Shown: piece after piece, positions 4,194 through 6,654 of the stretch
Position numbering within the stretch: position 1 is the first letter of the stretch
Layout: the number at the start of each line of letters is the position of its first letter
Assembly (NCBI GenBank): GCA_910578755.1
Contig: CAJTSZ010000086.1
Span: 1,894-8,547 of the forward strand
DNA: 6,654 nucleotides
Origin: an uncultured Oscillospiraceae bacterium
GTDB lineage: Bacteria; Bacillota; Clostridia; Oscillospirales; Ruminococcaceae
Direction: 5' to 3'
Notes under the pieces: generated by a model
Databases searched by the model: none
What the model saw: the letters and a program-made list of their open reading frames with translations, nothing else
Told to the model about the DNA's origin: nothing
Made by a program: the position numbers and the translations under genes

Positions 4194-6308
4194 ATGTTTG
4201 AAAATTTTAGAGTATTTGAAACAGAATTTGCCGGCAGCAAAATTTCTTTTGAAACAGGCAAATGGTGTGCTCTTTCCAATGGCTCCTGCGTAGTGCGCTA
4301 TGGCGATACTACCGTTATGGTCAATGTAACTGCTTCCCCAAAACCACGGGAAGGGATTGACTTTTTCCCTCTTTCTGTAGATTTTGAGGAAAAGCTTTAC
4401 TCTGTAGGCCGCATCCCCGGTTCTTTTATGAAAAGGGAAGGCCGCCCTACCCAAAAAGCTATTTTAACCTCCCGCTTGGTGGACCGCCCCATTCGGCCGC
4501 TGTTCCCAAAGGATATGCGCAATGATGTTTCTGTTGTTATGACTGTCCTTTCTGTGGACCCCGATTATTCCCCAGAGGTTGCCGGTATGCTGGGCACCTC
4601 TTTTGCCCTTTCTATTTCCGATATTCCTTGGAACGGGCCCATTGCAGGTATTCAGGCTGGCTTGGTAGACGGCGAAATTGTCCTTAACCCCAAGGAAGCC
4701 CAGCGGGCAAAATCCGACCTGCACCTTACCGTTGCCGGTACCCAGCAAAAAGTTGTTATGATTGAAGCTGGCGCCAACCAGGTAAAAGAGGACGTTATGC
4801 TGGAGGCTATCCGCCTTTCCCACGAAGAAATTAAAAAAATGGCGCAGTTTATTGCAGGCGTTCAGCAGGAAATCGGCAAGCCTAAATTTACTTTTGAATC
4901 CCAGCAGGTGGACGCCGATATGTTCCAGGCAGTAAAGGATTTTGCCGTTGATAAAATTAAATATGCCCTGGATACCGACGATAAAGTGGAGCGCGAGGCC
5001 CGCCTTACCCCCATTGTGGACGAAATCCACGCCCAACTGGATGAAGCCTACCCAGAGCAGGAAGGCAAAATTGACGAGTGCATTTACCAGCTGCAAAAGT
5101 TTGTTGTAAGAAGATGGCTGCTGGATGAAGGCAAACGTGTGGACGGCCGCGGTATTGATGAAATCCGCCCATTGGCTGCGGAGGTTGGCGTTTTGCCAAG
5201 GGTACACGGCTCCGGCCTGTTTACCAGAGGGCAAACCCAGGTGCTCACCATTACCACCTTGGGCCCTGTTTCCGATGCGCAAATTTTGGACGGCATTGAC
5301 GGGGAAGAAAGCCGCCGTTATATGCACCAGTACAATTTCCCCTCCTACTCCGTAGGCGAAACCAAGCCCTCCCGCGGCCCCGGCCGCCGGGAAATTGGCC
5401 ATGGCGCCTTGGCGGAGCGCGCTTTGGAACCGGTAATCCCTTCTGTAGAAGAATTCCCCTACGCATACCGCCTTGTTTCCGAGGTGCTTTCCTCCAATGG
5501 TTCCACCTCCCAGGGTTCTATTTGTGCCTCAACCCTTTCCCTTATGGACGCCGGCGTGCCCATTAAAGCACCAGTAGCGGGTATTTCCTGCGGCTTAATT
5601 ACCGAAGGCGAACGCTGGATGACTATGGTGGATATTCAGGGCTTGGAGGACTTTTACGGCGATATGGACTTTAAAGTAGGCGGCACCCATACTGGCATTA
5701 CCGCCATCCAAATGGATATTAAAATCGACGGCCTCACCATGGAAATTATTGCCGACGCTTTTGAAAAAACAAGAAAAGCCCGCCTGTATATTTTGGACGA
5801 AATTATGCTCAGGGCCATTCCTCAGCCAAGGGAAACCGTTTCCGAGTACGCGCCCAAAATGCATTCTATGAAAATACCAGTGGACAAAATCCGCGAGGTC
5901 ATTGGCTCCGGCGGCAAGGTAATTCAAAAAATCTGTGCCGAATGTGATGTTAAAATTGATATTGAAGAAGACGGCAGCGTATTTGTTTCCGGCATTAAAG
6001 CCGAAAATGTGGCCCGCGCTGTCAATGTAATCCGCACCATTACTGACGACCCGGAGGTTGGCGCTTTCTACAAGGGTAAAGTAACCCGCCTTATGGCCTT
6101 TGGTGCCTTTGTGGAAATTGCCCCTGGCAAGGAAGGCTTGGTACACATTTCCAAGCTGGATACCAAGCGTGTGGAAAAGGTGGAGGATGTGGTGGACGTA
6201 GGCGATGAAATTTTGGTTAAGGTAACCGAAATCGACAGCCAAGGACGCATCAACCTCTCCCGCCGGGACGCCTTAATTGCCATGGAAAACAAAAACAAAG
6301 AACAATAA
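4194..6308 (+). CDS. pnp: Polyribonucleotide nucleotidyltransferase (PNPase)
   Basis: PNPase is a trimeric 3'-to-5' exoribonuclease that uses phosphate to release nucleoside diphosphates and can run in reverse to add tails. The 704 residues are of normal length. Domains in order: first RNase PH-like core (about 1-220, with GRIPGSFMKREGRPT at 72-86), the helical linker (about 240-310), second catalytic RNase PH core (about 315-545, with GETKPSRGPGRREIGHGALA at 388-407 and the phosphate-site SSNGSTSQGS at 433-442), a KH domain (about 558-615, GSGG loop 571-574), and an S1 domain (about 623-692, FGAFVEIAPGKEGLVHIS). The active site EDFYGDMDFK supplies Asp486, Asp492 and Lys494, the same numbers as in E. 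coli. The ATG at 4194 has GGAGG at 4179-4183; the frame is open back to 3975 but that part is RNA leader without a ribosome site. It lies 230 nt after rpsO. Confidence 0.98.
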   Translation: MFENFRVFETEFAGSKISFETGKWCALSNGSCVVRYGDTTVMVNVTASPKPREGIDFFPLSVDFEEKLYSVGRIPGSFMKREGRPTQKAILTSRLVDRPIRPLFPKDMRNDVSVVMTVLSVDPDYSPEVAGMLGTSFALSISDIPWNGPIAGIQAGLVDGEIVLNPKEAQRAKSDLHLTVAGTQQKVVMIEAGANQVKEDVMLEAIRLSHEEIKKMAQFIAGVQQEIGKPKFTFESQQVDADMFQAVKDFAVDKIKYALDTDDKVEREARLTPIVDEIHAQLDEAYPEQEGKIDECIYQLQKFVVRRWLLDEGKRVDGRGIDEIRPLAAEVGVLPRVHGSGLFTRGQTQVLTITTLGPVSDAQILDGIDGEESRRYMHQYNFPSYSVGETKPSRGPGRREIGHGALAERALEPVIPSVEEFPYAYRLVSEVLSSNGSTSQGSICASTLSLMDAGVPIKAPVAGISCGLITEGERWMTMVDIQGLEDFYGDMDFKVGGTHTGITAIQMDIKIDGLTMEIIADAFEKTRKARLYILDEIMLRAIPQPRETVSEYAPKMHSMKIPVDKIREVIGSGGKVIQKICAECDVKIDIEEDGSVFVSGIKAENVARAVNVIRTITDDPEVGAFYKGKVTRLMAFGAFVEIAPGKEGLVHISKLDTKRVEKVEDVVDVGDEILVKVTEIDSQGRINLSRRDALIAMENKNKEQ

Positions 6309-6338
6309 GAGCAAATAAAAAAAGTACAAGCCTTAAGG

Positions 6339-6353
6339 CAGCCTGCCGGGCTG
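6339..6353 (+). other. GC-rich hairpin in the pnp 3' UTR
   Basis: CAGCC (6339-6343) pairs with GGCTG (6349-6353) around TGCCG. It follows the palindrome GCCTTAAGGC (6330-6339), with which it shares one base. No U-run follows; it may stabilise the transcript end ahead of the terminators. Confidence 0.35.
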
Positions 6354-6377
6354 GCGGGGGCGCACCAAACTGGTTAA

Positions 6378-6403
6378 AAAACCCCGGAAAATGGCAGGGT
6401 TTT
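6378..6403 (+). terminator. Weak terminator-like hairpin after pnp
   Basis: AAAACCC (6378-6384) pairs with GGGTTTT (6397-6403) around a 12-nt loop; the 3' arm ends in four T residues. The stem is short with three G-C pairs, so it is probably a minor stop ahead of the strong terminator 7 nt later. Confidence 0.45.
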
Positions 6404-6409
6404 ATAAGG

Positions 6410-6443
6410 AAAAGCGGTATGGCATTTGGCCATACCGCTTTTT
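6410..6443 (+). terminator. Strong intrinsic terminator of the rpsO-pnp transcript
   Basis: A perfect 14-bp stem, AAAAGCGGTATGGC (6410-6423) with GCCATACCGCTTTT (6429-6442), closes the 5-nt loop ATTTG and runs into five T residues (6439-6443). The matching A-tract on the 5' side means it could also stop transcription arriving from the right. Confidence 0.92.
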
Positions 6444-6449
6444 ATTGTA

Positions 6450-6514
6450 ATTAGAAAACCAGGGCCCAGGGAAGGAAAAACAATGGACGGATTGTAGCTT
6501 CCCGCCCTTCTAAT
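6450..6514. repeat. 65-nt imperfect inverted repeat of unknown role
   Basis: Four helices stack in register: ATTAGAA (6450-6456) with TTCTAAT (6508-6514), GGGC (6462-6465) with GCCC (6504-6507), GGGAAG (6469-6474) with CTTCCC (6498-6503), and ACAAT (6480-6484) with ATTGT (6491-6495) around GGACGG. In the right arm 22 of 24 bases pair; the left arm carries purine-rich insertions of 5, 3 and 5 bases. It lies just beyond the pnp terminator, outside any gene. It could be a small RNA, a palindromic repeat or a leader element of the next gene. I see no target-site duplication around it. Confidence 0.6.
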
Positions 6515-6617
6515 GGCTTCATTCTGCTCTGTGGCAGCCTGGTGCATAGGCGCTTCCCCTCCTTTTTGTTTCATGGATGTTATGGGAAAACCGTTTTTCT
6601 AACGTCAAAATACCCTT
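6515..6617. other. Intergenic stretch with no gene recognised
   Basis: The region between the pnp stop and the right-edge ATG (6309-6640, about 330 nt) has no credible reading frame; this part holds only a 4-bp hairpin CTGC/GCAG (6524-6527, 6534-6537) and the A/T-rich inverted repeat GAAAA-CCGT-TTTTC within 6581-6600. I found no promoter with acceptable -35 and -10 boxes and spacing. Confidence 0.4.
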
Positions 6618-6640
6618 GTGCAAAGAGGGGGAAATCTTGC

Positions 6641-6654
6641 ATGAATAATTGCAC
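6641..6654 (+). CDS. Possible start of an unidentified gene (partial)
   Basis: An ATG at 6641 begins a frame reading MNNC before the window ends. It is preceded by GAGGGGG (6625-6631) at 9-nt spacing, a good Shine-Dalgarno. Too little is present to name a product. GTGCAA (6618-6623) and TTGCAC (6649-6654) form a perfect 6-bp inverted repeat around the ribosome site and start codon. Confidence 0.4.

Noticed and set aside
4464..5402. 312-residue reverse-strand frame inside pnp.
   Set aside because: It is a long antisense shadow of pnp; the + strand frame has all PNPase motifs, and the antisense peptide shows no family signature.
6374..6574. 66-residue reverse-strand frame after pnp.
   Set aside because: It runs through the 14-bp terminator and the long inverted repeat, has no ribosome site that I can see, and its sequence resembles no known family.

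Overview
This window is a conserved translation and RNA-metabolism gene block from a Gram-positive anaerobe, most likely a member of the Clostridia close to Oscillospiraceae/Ruminococcaceae. That placement is an inference. It rests on gene order, on strong Shine-Dalgarno sites before nearly every gene, on a consensus sigma-A-type promoter, and on protein details such as a RibF with FPTINQ in its kinase domain and no usual PHP motif in its adenylyltransferase half. All recognisable genes are on the + strand. No mobile element, CRISPR array, tRNA or rRNA was seen.

Layout: the 3' end of infB (1-85); a 146-nt gap with two strong hairpins and no ylxP-like gene; then rbfA (232-630), nrnA (620-1567) and truB (1558-2490), which overlap by 11 and 10 nt and are probably translationally coupled. 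A 49-nt spacer with a tandem CTAAGGAG repeat leads to ribF (2540-3517), which starts at TTG. A long hairpin after ribF runs into a clear promoter (TTTACA, 17-nt spacer, TATACT) that drives rpsO (3697-3963) from a foldable leader of about 100 nt. rpsO is followed by a 230-nt intergenic stretch with two sizeable predicted RNA folds, then pnp (4194-6308). After pnp come a GC hairpin, a weak terminator-like hairpin and a strong intrinsic terminator at 6410-6443. The last 210 nt hold a 65-nt imperfect inverted repeat (6450-6514) and, at the right edge, a good Shine-Dalgarno site with an ATG at 6641 that may begin another gene.

How the genes fit together: InfB (initiation), RbfA (30S maturation), TruB (tRNA psi55) and S15 (30S assembly) serve translation. 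PNPase degrades RNA from the 3' end, and NrnA finishes the very short oligoribonucleotides that such enzymes leave. RibF makes FMN and FAD; its place in this cluster is conserved in Firmicutes.

The genes are ordinary housekeeping genes, and I see no novel protein system. The parts worth a second look are non-coding: the rpsO leader, the two-part pnp leader, the hairpin that overlaps the rpsO promoter, and the unexplained 65-nt inverted repeat after the pnp terminator. All RNA folds were found by eye; no energies or homology searches were run.
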